Assembly: GCF_900116015.1 (NCBI RefSeq)
Contig: NZ_FOYH01000002.1
Span: 482,285-546,284 of the forward strand
DNA from: Enterobacter sp. kpr-6
GTDB lineage: Bacteria > Pseudomonadota > Gammaproteobacteria > Enterobacterales > Enterobacteriaceae
DNA length: 64,000 nt
Direction: 5' to 3'
Shown here: in pieces, positions 9,546-16,904 of the stretch
Layout: the number at the start of each line of letters is the position of its first letter
Position numbering within the stretch: the stretch's first letter is position 1
The notes under the pieces: generated by a model
The model's database searches: none
Told to the model about the DNA's origin: nothing
Seen by the model: the letters and a program-made list of their open reading frames with translations, nothing else
Program-made: the position numbers and the translations under genes

Positions 9546-10790
9546 TCACCCCAAATACTCAATCACCGACAACCCACCGTTATAATCCGTGCTGTAAATC
9601 ATCCCCTGCGCATCAACAAACACATCACACGACTGGATCACCTGCGGGCGGCCTGGCCTTGTGTCCATCATCTTCGCCGGTGCGGCGGGCACCAGCGCGC
9701 CAGTTTCCACCGGGCGGTACGGGTTTGAAATGTCATACGCGCGCACGCCTGCGTTCTGGTACGTCGCAAAAATCAGCGTCGAGCTGACAAAACTCCCCGG
9801 CCGGTTTTCGTGCAGGTTGTGCGGGCCGAAGTGCGCCCCTTTTGCCACGTAATCCCGCTCGTCCGGCTGCGGGAAAGTAGAAATACTCACCGGGTTCGAC
9901 GGCTCGCGGATATCAAACAGCCAGATCAGCTTCTCGCCATCTTCCTGATTGTCGAGCACCGCCTCGTCGAGCACCACCAGCAGATCCCGGTCCGGGAGCG
10001 GCAGCGCGGTGTGCGTACCGCCGCCAAACGGCGGGCTCCAGTTGCGATGGCTGATAAGTTTCGGCTGGGTGCGATCCTTCACGTCCAGCAGTGTCAGTCC
10101 GCCGTCGCGCCAGCTTCCGTAAGCGGTGTCGCCTGCGATAATCGCGTGATGCAGCGCGTAGCGTTTGCCTTCCGGCCAGCTTTGCGTTTCGCCTGCCGCC
10201 TGATTCATGCCCGGCAACCACCAGCGTCCGGCGACTTCCGGTTTACGCGGATTGCTCATATCGATGGTCAGGAAAATGTAATCGGTAAAGCCGTCAATCA
10301 GCGCCGATACATACGCCCAGCGCCCGCCGACGTACCAGATGCGGTGAATGCCAATCCCGTCGAGGGATAAAAAGCCGATTTCGCGCGGTTTGTCGGGGGT
10401 TGAAATATCAAATACCCGTAGCCCGGCGCTCCAGCCTTTGTCCTGCACGTCACTCACCGTGTCGCCCACGGAGCGGGTGTAGTAAACCTTTTCATCCGCG
10501 AAACGCGCATCGGCGAACAGATCCCTTGCGTTTATCACCAGCAGCAGATCGTCATGCGCCTGCAAATGCACGTTCCAGGTCCCCGGCGGCGCGGGCACGT
10601 AGCCTGCCGGTTTCGGGTTTCTTCCGTCGCGCACATCCACAATTGAAAAGCCCTGCGACACCATATGACCGATGTACGCAAAGCCGCGGTGCACCATTAA
10701 TTGCACCCCGTCCGGGCGACCGCCCTGGTCAGAATGGCCGATCAGCCGCATGTTGCGGCTGTATTCGGGGGTGGGTAATTCGAAAGCCAT
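9546..10790 (-). CDS. LVIVD-repeat beta-propeller-like protein
   Basis: Protein of 414 residues with recurrent LVIVD-type blades: GFSIVDVRDGRNPKPAGYV, GLRVFDISTPDKPREIGFL, IFLTIDMSNPRKPEVAGRW, GLTLLDVKDRTQPKLISHR, IWLFDIREPSNPVSISTF and VRAYDISNPYRPVETGALV. Each has the aliphatic-D-(ISTV) turn followed by P. I see no signal peptide, so it would be cytoplasmic. It is the last gene of an ABC-transporter operon, separated from the binding-protein gene by a hairpin-repeat block. GAGG precedes the ATG. The function is unknown; co-transcription suggests a role in handling the imported ligand. An LVIVD family assignment is safe, a reaction is not. Confidence 0.8.
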   Translation of the reverse strand: MAFELPTPEYSRNMRLIGHSDQGGRPDGVQLMVHRGFAYIGHMVSQGFSIVDVRDGRNPKPAGYVPAPPGTWNVHLQAHDDLLLVINARDLFADARFADEKVYYTRSVGDTVSDVQDKGWSAGLRVFDISTPDKPREIGFLSLDGIGIHRIWYVGGRWAYVSALIDGFTDYIFLTIDMSNPRKPEVAGRWWLPGMNQAAGETQSWPEGKRYALHHAIIAGDTAYGSWRDGGLTLLDVKDRTQPKLISHRNWSPPFGGGTHTALPLPDRDLLVVLDEAVLDNQEDGEKLIWLFDIREPSNPVSISTFPQPDERDYVAKGAHFGPHNLHENRPGSFVSSTLIFATYQNAGVRAYDISNPYRPVETGALVPAAPAKMMDTRPGRPQVIQSCDVFVDAQGMIYSTDYNGGLSVIEYLG

Positions 10791-10808
10791 TTTTTTTACC
10801 TCGACTGC

Positions 10809-10940
10809 ACCCTCACCCTAACCCTCTCCCTGAGGGAGAGGGGACAGATTATGCATAAACTCGCCCTCAGGGAGAGGGGACAGATTGTGCACAGACCCGC
10901 CTTTCTCCCTCTCCCTCAGGGAGAGGGCCGGGGTGAGGGT
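10809..10940. repeat. Hairpin-repeat block 3, inside the ABC operon
   Basis: Two full cores plus one partial, with the GTGCACAGACCCGCCTTTC accessory motif. It lies just past the stop of the binding-protein gene and before the LVIVD gene in the same direction. Hairpins here can stabilise the upstream part of the mRNA, as REPs do after malE. Confidence 0.9.
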
Positions 10941-10946
10941 AAGCCC

Positions 10947-12005
10947 TTATTTATTTTTTGCTTCCAGCGTCGCAAACCACGGGGCGATAAAATCTTCGGT
11001 CTGGCCCCAGCCCGGAATGATTTTGCCCAGCGCGGCGACGTTCACATTGCCCGGCTGGCTTGCCAGCAGCGCCTGCGGAATGGTGGCGGCTTTGAAGTCA
11101 TAGGTCGCAGGGGTGGTTTCACCGGCGATCTTATTGGCAATAAGGCGCACGTTGGTTGCGCCAATCAGCTTCGGATCGACCGCCACGCTCACTTTCCACG
11201 GGCTGCCCGATTCGCGCATCAACTGCAAATCCTGGTTAGAAATGTCGATGCTGTAGAGTTTGATCTCAGTACGGCCATTCTCTTTCAGCGCTTTATACGC
11301 GCCCTGGCTGAACGCATCCCAGGTGCCCCAGATCGCGTCGATCTGCCCTTTCGGGTATTTCGCCAGCACCGCGCCGACTTTGTTCGCCGTGTCGCCCTGC
11401 ACGTCCGATGACACCGCGCCAATGGACTCCAGCTCTTTGATGCCCGGATTCTGTTTCAGCAGCGTCTGGTAGGCCGCCTGGCGACGTTCCATCGGCGGGA
11501 AGCCCGCTACCCACAGTTTGATGATGTTGGCCTTGCCGTTGAAATCCTTCACCAGTTCGCCAAAAGAGAGATTTGTCAGCGAGGCGTCATCCTGCTGGGT
11601 GACGGTCACGCCTGGGATCTCGCCGTTCACGGCGGTATCAAACACCGAAACCTTAATGCCCGCGTCCACCGCTTTTTTAATCAGTTCTGTGGAGTACGGA
11701 TCGCGGCCCTGGGAGAGAATAATGCCGTCATATTTCTGGCTGATCGCCTGGTTCACAAAGTCCTGAAACTTCGCGTCGTCGCCATTACTTAAAAAGGTGC
11801 TGACTTTAAAGCCGAGCTTTTTGCCTTCGGACACCGCGCCGGAAACAAACTGGGTGGTGTTATCGTCCGATCCTAAATTGCGGATCACCGCAATGCGAAC
11901 CTGATGATCGGCAATCGCCGCCGGAACCGGCGCAGGCGTGGCGGCATGGCCCGGAACAGCGCTTAACAGGCCCAGCGCCAGCAAAGAGAGTGCGAATTTT
12001 TTCAT
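10947..12005 (-). CDS. Sugar-type ABC transporter periplasmic binding protein
   Basis: Type I periplasmic binding protein (ribose/RbsB family) of 352 residues with a clear signal peptide, MKKFALSLLALGLLSAVPGHA. The mature part shows the RbsB-like pattern: VRIAVIRNLGSDD, YDGIILSQGRDPYSTELIKKAVDAGIKVSVFDTA and a hinge region with IDAIWGTWDAFSQGAYKAL. It is third in the operon ATPase-permease-binding protein-LVIVD. GGGGA precedes the ATG. The ligand is not known. Next to mtnA/mtnK and behind a promoter region carrying a MetJ box, methylthioribose or another methionine-derived thio-sugar is a candidate. Confidence 0.85.
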   Translation of the reverse strand: MKKFALSLLALGLLSAVPGHAATPAPVPAAIADHQVRIAVIRNLGSDDNTTQFVSGAVSEGKKLGFKVSTFLSNGDDAKFQDFVNQAISQKYDGIILSQGRDPYSTELIKKAVDAGIKVSVFDTAVNGEIPGVTVTQQDDASLTNLSFGELVKDFNGKANIIKLWVAGFPPMERRQAAYQTLLKQNPGIKELESIGAVSSDVQGDTANKVGAVLAKYPKGQIDAIWGTWDAFSQGAYKALKENGRTEIKLYSIDISNQDLQLMRESGSPWKVSVAVDPKLIGATNVRLIANKIAGETTPATYDFKAATIPQALLASQPGNVNVAALGKIIPGWGQTEDFIAPWFATLEAKNK

Positions 12006-12028
12006 CTGTTTTTCCCCTGAAGAATGAT

Positions 12029-13024
12029 TTAACGACGCTGGAAATAGGTAAGCGCAAGAGCACCGGCCAGCACCAGCCCCTTAATAATGTCCATGGCGTA
12101 ATACGGTACCGACAGCATCACCAGCCCGTTCGACAGCACGCCGAGAATGACCGCGCCGACCAGCGTACCGAGCGCATTCGGTTTGCCGGACCCGGCGAGC
12201 GAAAAGCCGATCCACGCCGCCGCCACCGCGTCCATCAGATAGCCGCCGCCCGCGTTCACCTGCGAGGAGCCGATGCGTGAGGCGAGCAAAATCCCGCCCA
12301 GGCCCGCCAGCAACGAGGCGATCACATAGGCCGCCACTTTGTAACGGGTGGTGCGGATACCGGAGAGACGCGCGGCTTCCGGGTTACCGCCAATGGCGTA
12401 CATCCGGCGACCGTGGGTGGTGAGCGACAGGGCAAGCTGCGCCAGCACCGTCACCACCAGCATGATGATCACGATGGTCGGCACCTGGCCGAGCAGCGCG
12501 AAGCCTTCCGGGATCAGCCCTTCCGCCATCTCGCCGCTTGGCAGCAGCATGTTCTGGGTGATGGAGCCGCCGTAGCTGTACGTCATCGCCACGCCCTGAA
12601 TCACAAACAGGCTGCCGAGGGTGGCGAGCATGTCCGGGATACGCAGAATGACGATCAGAAAGGCATTAAACAGCCCGACCAGGGTGCAGAGCGCCAGCGT
12701 CACCAGAATCGCTTCGGTGGTGCCAAAGCCGTGCCAGACGAAGAGCGAAATCACCAGCGCATTGGCCAGCGACGCGGTTGAACCTACCGAGAGATCAAAG
12801 CCGCCGACGGTCAGCGAGATAGAGACGCCAATAGCAATCACCGTCACGATGGCGATGGAGCGCAAAATATTGATGATGTTAAACGGGTCGAGGAAGTTGT
12901 CCGAGGCGAGGCCAAAAATGGCGATCAGCAGCACAACGGTGAGCAACATGCCCCATTTATAGAGAAAATCGAAAAATTGCTGACGGCCCGATGCCGCCGC
13001 TTTTACTGAAAGGGCCTTGCTCAC
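12029..13024 (-). CDS. Sugar-type ABC transporter permease
   Basis: Inner-membrane permease of 331 residues, RbsC/BPD_transp_2 family, with about eight to ten hydrophobic segments. Family signatures are GVSISLTVGGFDLSVGSTASLANAL near residue 80 and the coupling-helix region YAIGGNPEAARLSGIRTTRYKVAAYV. A second GSGKPNALGTLVGAVILGVLSNGL segment near the C-terminus is typical. The start overlaps the ATPase stop by four bases (ATGA), which supports a single transport operon. Confidence 0.9.
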   Translation of the reverse strand: MSKALSVKAAASGRQQFFDFLYKWGMLLTVVLLIAIFGLASDNFLDPFNIINILRSIAIVTVIAIGVSISLTVGGFDLSVGSTASLANALVISLFVWHGFGTTEAILVTLALCTLVGLFNAFLIVILRIPDMLATLGSLFVIQGVAMTYSYGGSITQNMLLPSGEMAEGLIPEGFALLGQVPTIVIIMLVVTVLAQLALSLTTHGRRMYAIGGNPEAARLSGIRTTRYKVAAYVIASLLAGLGGILLASRIGSSQVNAGGGYLMDAVAAAWIGFSLAGSGKPNALGTLVGAVILGVLSNGLVMLSVPYYAMDIIKGLVLAGALALTYFQRR

Positions 13025-14523
13025 GACGCCGTTCCTCCGGTCGAATAATAAAGTAATGTCTCTTCACGGGCCTCAGCGCCTGCGATTTCCGCAACGATTT
13101 TGCCGTCCCACAACACGCAGATGCGGTCGCACAGGCCGACCAGTTCGGCAAATTCGCCGGAGGCGTAGATCACGCCCTTGCCTTCCTGCGCGAGGCCATC
13201 AATAAGCTGGAACAGATCGGTTTTCGCTTTGACGTCCACGCCTTTGGTCGGCTCATCAAAAATCAGCACCCGGGCGTCGCCGCGCAGCCATTTGCCTATC
13301 GCCACTTTTTGCTGGTTGCCACCGGAGAGGCGGCGCAGCGTTTGTCCGGGACCGGAGGTGCGCACGCCGACGCGGGCGATCACTTCCTGCGCCCAGCGCC
13401 AGGCTTTGCGATGGCCGAAGAGTCCGAAGCGGGAGAAGCTGTTATCGGCGCTGACCGCCAGATTCATGCTCACCGGCTCGTCAATAAAAATGCCCTCTTT
13501 GCGCCGCTCCTCCGGCACCAGCGCCAGACCGCGCAGCACCGAGTCTGCCGGATCGCGCGGTCGCCACGGCTGGCTGTTCAGCTCGCCGCGCGTCACCACG
13601 CTTTTACTTGCGCCAAACAGCGCCTTGCAGAGTTCCGTTTTGCCCGCGCCCGCCAGCCCGGCAATGCCGAGAATTTCGCCTTTGCGCAGATGCAGGGAGA
13701 TATCTTTCAGCAGTCCGTCGTCGTGCAGCCCTTCAATGCGCAGCAGCGTTTCGTCGCTGTGGCGGGTGCGTTTTGGCGGGAAGATGTCGCCCAGTTCATG
13801 CCCGAGCATCTTCTCAACGATTTCCTCGCCGCTCAGGTTGTCCATGGGCCCGGATTCAATCAGTTTGCCGTCGCGCAGCACGGTTAAGGTGTCGCAGATG
13901 GCTTTCAGTTCGTGAATGCGGTGCGAGATAAAGACGATGCCAATCCCCTGCTGTTGCAGGCGTCGGACCACGGTGAACAGGCGCTCACTTTCATGCTGGT
14001 CGAGCGGCGCGGTGGGCTCATCGAGGATCAGAAAACGGCAGTGGTGCGACAGCGCGCGGGCGAGCAGAATTTGCTGTTTTTCAGCAAGCGTGCAGCTATC
14101 AATGGAGCGCTTAACATCAAGCTCAACGTCCAGTTGCGCCAGCGCCGCGCGCGCCTGCTGGCGCACAGCCTTCCAGCGGTACGCATGACCGGGCTCCGCG
14201 AGCTTATCGAGCATGATGTTTTCGGCAATGGTCAGGCCTGGGATCAGCGCCACGTCCACTTCCTGCTGCACCAGATGAATACCCAGCTGTTTGGCATCGC
14301 GCGGCGTGCGGATCGACACCACCTGATGATTAATGGCGATCTCACCTTCGTAATGATCGTGAGTCCCGCACAGCACCGCCATCAGGGTGGATTTGCCCGC
14401 GCCGTTTGCGCCCGTCAGCGCGTGAACCGTGCCGCCCCTGAGGGTGAAATCGACATGCGACAGCGCCTTAAAACCGGCAAAGGCCAGCGTGATGGCGCGC
14501 ATGTCGAGGTGATTGACGCTCAT
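13021..14523 (-). CDS. Sugar-type ABC transporter ATPase (two nucleotide-binding domains)
   Basis: Fused double ATPase of 500 residues, RbsA/MglA type. The first domain has Walker A GANGAGKST, a signature-like SCTLAEKQQ in place of LSGGQ, and Walker B ILDEPTAPL. The second has a degenerate P-loop (GLAGAGKTE), the intact signature LSGGNQQ and Walker B IFDEPTKG. This asymmetry is normal for the family. It is the first gene of the minus-strand operon. Its upstream region (14524-14685) is shared with hcxA and contains a three-box MetJ-like site. Confidence 0.9.
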   Translation of the reverse strand: MSVNHLDMRAITLAFAGFKALSHVDFTLRGGTVHALTGANGAGKSTLMAVLCGTHDHYEGEIAINHQVVSIRTPRDAKQLGIHLVQQEVDVALIPGLTIAENIMLDKLAEPGHAYRWKAVRQQARAALAQLDVELDVKRSIDSCTLAEKQQILLARALSHHCRFLILDEPTAPLDQHESERLFTVVRRLQQQGIGIVFISHRIHELKAICDTLTVLRDGKLIESGPMDNLSGEEIVEKMLGHELGDIFPPKRTRHSDETLLRIEGLHDDGLLKDISLHLRKGEILGIAGLAGAGKTELCKALFGASKSVVTRGELNSQPWRPRDPADSVLRGLALVPEERRKEGIFIDEPVSMNLAVSADNSFSRFGLFGHRKAWRWAQEVIARVGVRTSGPGQTLRRLSGGNQQKVAIGKWLRGDARVLIFDEPTKGVDVKAKTDLFQLIDGLAQEGKGVIYASGEFAELVGLCDRICVLWDGKIVAEIAGAEAREETLLYYSTGGTAS

Positions 14524-14627
14524 AAGCCGGGGAGTTCCTGAGATTAATAGATTGATTTAACGAATTTTTCACAGCCCCGGCTGGCTGACAACTACGGAAA
14601 AGGCATAAGATAAAGCTAAATGTTATT

Positions 14628-14651
14628 AGCCATCCAGATGTCTAGCCATAA
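14628..14651. promoter_or_regulatory. MetJ-type operator between the ABC transporter and hcxA
   Basis: Three adjacent 8-bp boxes: AGCCATCC (14628-14635), AGATGTCT (14636-14643, 7/8 to consensus) and AGCCATAA (14644-14651). The site is 34 bases before the hcxA ATG and about 105 before the transporter operon start. It is weaker than the two mtn operators, but the spacing is right. Confidence 0.65.
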
Positions 14652-14685
14652 CATTGAGTTAGCGATCACGCACAAGGACACCCAC

Positions 14686-15774
14686 ATGAGCAACACTGAT
14701 ATTCGCGTCGTACCCGGCCCCGCCAACTATTACTCCCACAGCGGCAGCCTGGCGCGACTGCACGATTTTTACACCCCGGAACAGCTTTCCCGCGCGGTGT
14801 GGATCTACGGTGAGCGCGCCATTGCCGCCGCTACCCCTTATCTGCCGGAGAGCTTCCATGCGCCCGGCGCAAGACACCTTCTGTTCAAAGGTCATTGCAG
14901 CGAGCATGACGTGGCGGAACTGGTGGCGCAGGCAGGTCACGATCGCAGCGTGGTGATTGGTCTGGGCGGCGGCGCGCTGCTCGACACGGTTAAAGCGGTG
15001 GCGCGGCGTTTAGGCCTGCCGGTGGTGGCCGTGCCGACCATTGCCGCCACCTGCGCGGCCTGGACGCCGCTGTCGGTCTGGTACAACGATGCGGGCCAGG
15101 CGCTGCATTTTGAAATTTTTGACGACGCCAACTTCCTCGTGCTGGTCGAGCCGGACATCATTCTTAACGCTCCGGCGGAATACCTGCTGGCGGGCATCGG
15201 TGACACGCTGGCGAAGTGGTACGAAGCGGTGGTGCTGGCCCCGGCCCCGGAAACCCTGCCGCTGACCGTGCGTCTCGGGATTAACGGCGCGCTGGCGATC
15301 CGCGATGTGCTGTTAGAAAGCAGCGAAGCGGCACTGGCAGATCAGGCGCGGGGCGAACTGACCCAGGCGTTCCGCGATGTGGTGGATGCAATCATCGCCG
15401 GTGGCGGCATGGTCGGAGGCTTAGGCGAGCGCTATACCCGCGTCGCAGCGGCACACGCGGTGCACAACGGATTAACCGTGCTGCCGCAGACCGACAAATT
15501 CCTCCACGGCACCAAAGTGGCCTACGGCATTCTGGTGCAAAGCGCCCTGCTCGGTCAGGATGACGTGCTGGCGCAACTGATCGCCGCTTATCAGCGCTTT
15601 AATCTGCCGACGACGCTGGCAGCCCTCGACGTGGATATTCACAACACGGCGGAGCTGGATAGCGTCATCGCCCACACCCTGCGTCCGGTGGAGTCCATTC
15701 ACTATCTGGCGGTGGAGTTAACCCCGCAGACGCTGCGTGCGGCGTTTGAAAAAGTCGAGGCGTTTAACCGCTAA
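14686..15774 (+). CDS. hcxA: Hydroxycarboxylate dehydrogenase HcxA (YbdH)
   Basis: Iron-containing-alcohol-dehydrogenase/glycerol-dehydrogenase-like NAD(P)H oxidoreductase of 362 residues, very close to E. coli YbdH (HcxA), which reduces 2-oxo acids such as 2-oxobutyrate. The dinucleotide loop GLGGGALLDTVKAVARRLG and metal ligands in GIGDTLAKWYEA, AAAHAVHNGLT and FLHGTKVAYG are seen. The open frame begins at 14620, but the ATG at 14686 follows AAGGA and matches the E. coli start (IRVVPGPANYYSH); the longer start would run through the MetJ-like box. MetJ control would place it in methionine or oxo-acid metabolism. Confidence 0.93.
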   Translation: MSNTDIRVVPGPANYYSHSGSLARLHDFYTPEQLSRAVWIYGERAIAAATPYLPESFHAPGARHLLFKGHCSEHDVAELVAQAGHDRSVVIGLGGGALLDTVKAVARRLGLPVVAVPTIAATCAAWTPLSVWYNDAGQALHFEIFDDANFLVLVEPDIILNAPAEYLLAGIGDTLAKWYEAVVLAPAPETLPLTVRLGINGALAIRDVLLESSEAALADQARGELTQAFRDVVDAIIAGGGMVGGLGERYTRVAAAHAVHNGLTVLPQTDKFLHGTKVAYGILVQSALLGQDDVLAQLIAAYQRFNLPTTLAALDVDIHNTAELDSVIAHTLRPVESIHYLAVELTPQTLRAAFEKVEAFNR

Positions 15775-15846
15775 GCAGGATTGGCAGACGCGAAAAAAGG
15801 TGTATACCTTGATGAAGTTTTAACCAAACAGCCATCAGGAGTCACC

Positions 15847-16590
15847 ATGAATAACGATCTTAGCGGTAAACGTGCGCTGGTCACCGGGGCCAGCCGGGGC
15901 CTGGGCAAAGCCATTGCGCTGTCGCTGGCACGCGCCGGGGCGGATGTGGCGATCACCTACGAGAAATCCGCCGACAAAGCGCAGGCGGTTGCCGACGACA
16001 TTTCCCGTCTCGGGCGTAACGGCGTGGCGATCCAGGCCGACAGCGCCAGTGCCGCCGCGATTCGGGCGGCGGTGACGCAAACCGTGGCGCAGTTTGGCGG
16101 GCTGGATATTCTGGTCAATAACGCCGGGATCGCGCGCGGCGGGCCGCTGGAGTCGATGTCGCTTGAGGACATTGATGCGCTGATCAACGTCAATATTCGC
16201 GGGGTGGTGATTGCGACCCAGGCGGCGATCCCGCATCTGGGCGAGGGCGGGCGAATTATCAATATCGGTAGCTGTCTGGCGAACCGCGTGGCGCTGCCGG
16301 GCATTGCCGTCTATTCCATGACTAAATCCGCACTCAATTCATTAACCCGTGGACTGGCCCGTGATTTAGGGCCGCGCGGGATCACGGTAAATCTGGTGCA
16401 TCCGGGGCCAACTGACAGTGATATGAATCCGGCAGACGGTGAAGGGGCTGACGTGCAGCGCCAGGGGATTGCGCTCGGGCATTACGGCGAAGCGGAAGAT
16501 ATCGCCGGGATTGTGACGTTCCTTGCGAGTCCCGCCGGGAAGCACATCACCGGCACGGGCATCGACGTGGATGGCGGGCTTAACGCCTGA
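15847..16590 (+). CDS. SDR-family oxidoreductase
   Basis: Short-chain dehydrogenase of 247 residues. It has the NAD(P) motif TGASRGLGKAIA, the NNAG motif, a catalytic serine in INIGSCLANR, the YSMTK active site and GPRGITVNLVHPGPTDSDMNP. It resembles BdcA/FabG-like SDRs; the substrate cannot be read from sequence. AGGAG precedes the ATG at 15847, whereas the open frame runs from 15781. It lies 72 bp after hcxA in the same direction and may be co-transcribed. Its stop abuts the convergent ybdD stop. K-12, as I recall it, has no gene at this point. Confidence 0.85.
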   Translation: MNNDLSGKRALVTGASRGLGKAIALSLARAGADVAITYEKSADKAQAVADDISRLGRNGVAIQADSASAAAIRAAVTQTVAQFGGLDILVNNAGIARGGPLESMSLEDIDALINVNIRGVVIATQAAIPHLGEGGRIINIGSCLANRVALPGIAVYSMTKSALNSLTRGLARDLGPRGITVNLVHPGPTDSDMNPADGEGADVQRQGIALGHYGEAEDIAGIVTFLASPAGKHITGTGIDVDGGLNA

Positions 16591-16788
16591 TTAGCAGCAC
16601 TTCACGCCGCCTTTGCTGCCGTAGCGCGCATCCTGGCGGTCGCGGAAAAAGGCTTCGTAGGTCATCGGCGTCTGATCCGGGTGGTTCAGGCGCATATGCT
16701 CGACGTAGTTGTCGTAATCCGGCACGCCAATCATCAGCTTTGCCGCCTGGCCGAGGTATTTCCCGGCTTTGGATAGGGTATCGAACAT
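16591..16788 (-). CDS. ybdD: YbdD, small CstA-associated protein (DUF466)
   Basis: Conserved 65-residue protein of the YbdD/YjiX family, [21 protein letters not shown] at the start and GSKGGVKCC at the end. In enterobacteria these small proteins sit directly downstream of CstA or its paralogue and are linked to their transport activity. Here the gene follows cstA on the same strand with a repeat block between them. The C-terminal CC is a family feature. Detailed function is unknown. Confidence 0.9.
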   Translation of the reverse strand: MFDTLSKAGKYLGQAAKLMIGVPDYDNYVEHMRLNHPDQTPMTYEAFFRDRQDARYGSKGGVKCC

Positions 16789-16810
16789 GTTGGCTCCTGT
16801 TGGTTGGGTT

Positions 16811-16891
16811 CACCCTCACCCTAACCCTCTCCCTGAGGGAGAGGGGACTAAAACCTCCCTCTCCCTCAGGGAGAGGGCCGGGGTGAGGGTG
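16811..16891. repeat. Hairpin-repeat block 4, inside the cstA-ybdD operon
   Basis: Two complete cores in opposite orientation, CACCCTCACCCTAACCCTCT... and ...GGGCCGGGGTGAGGGTGA, joined by ACTAAAACC. It fills nearly all of the 116-bp cstA-ybdD gap. Confidence 0.9.
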
Positions 16892-16904
16892 ACAACAACT
16901 AATA

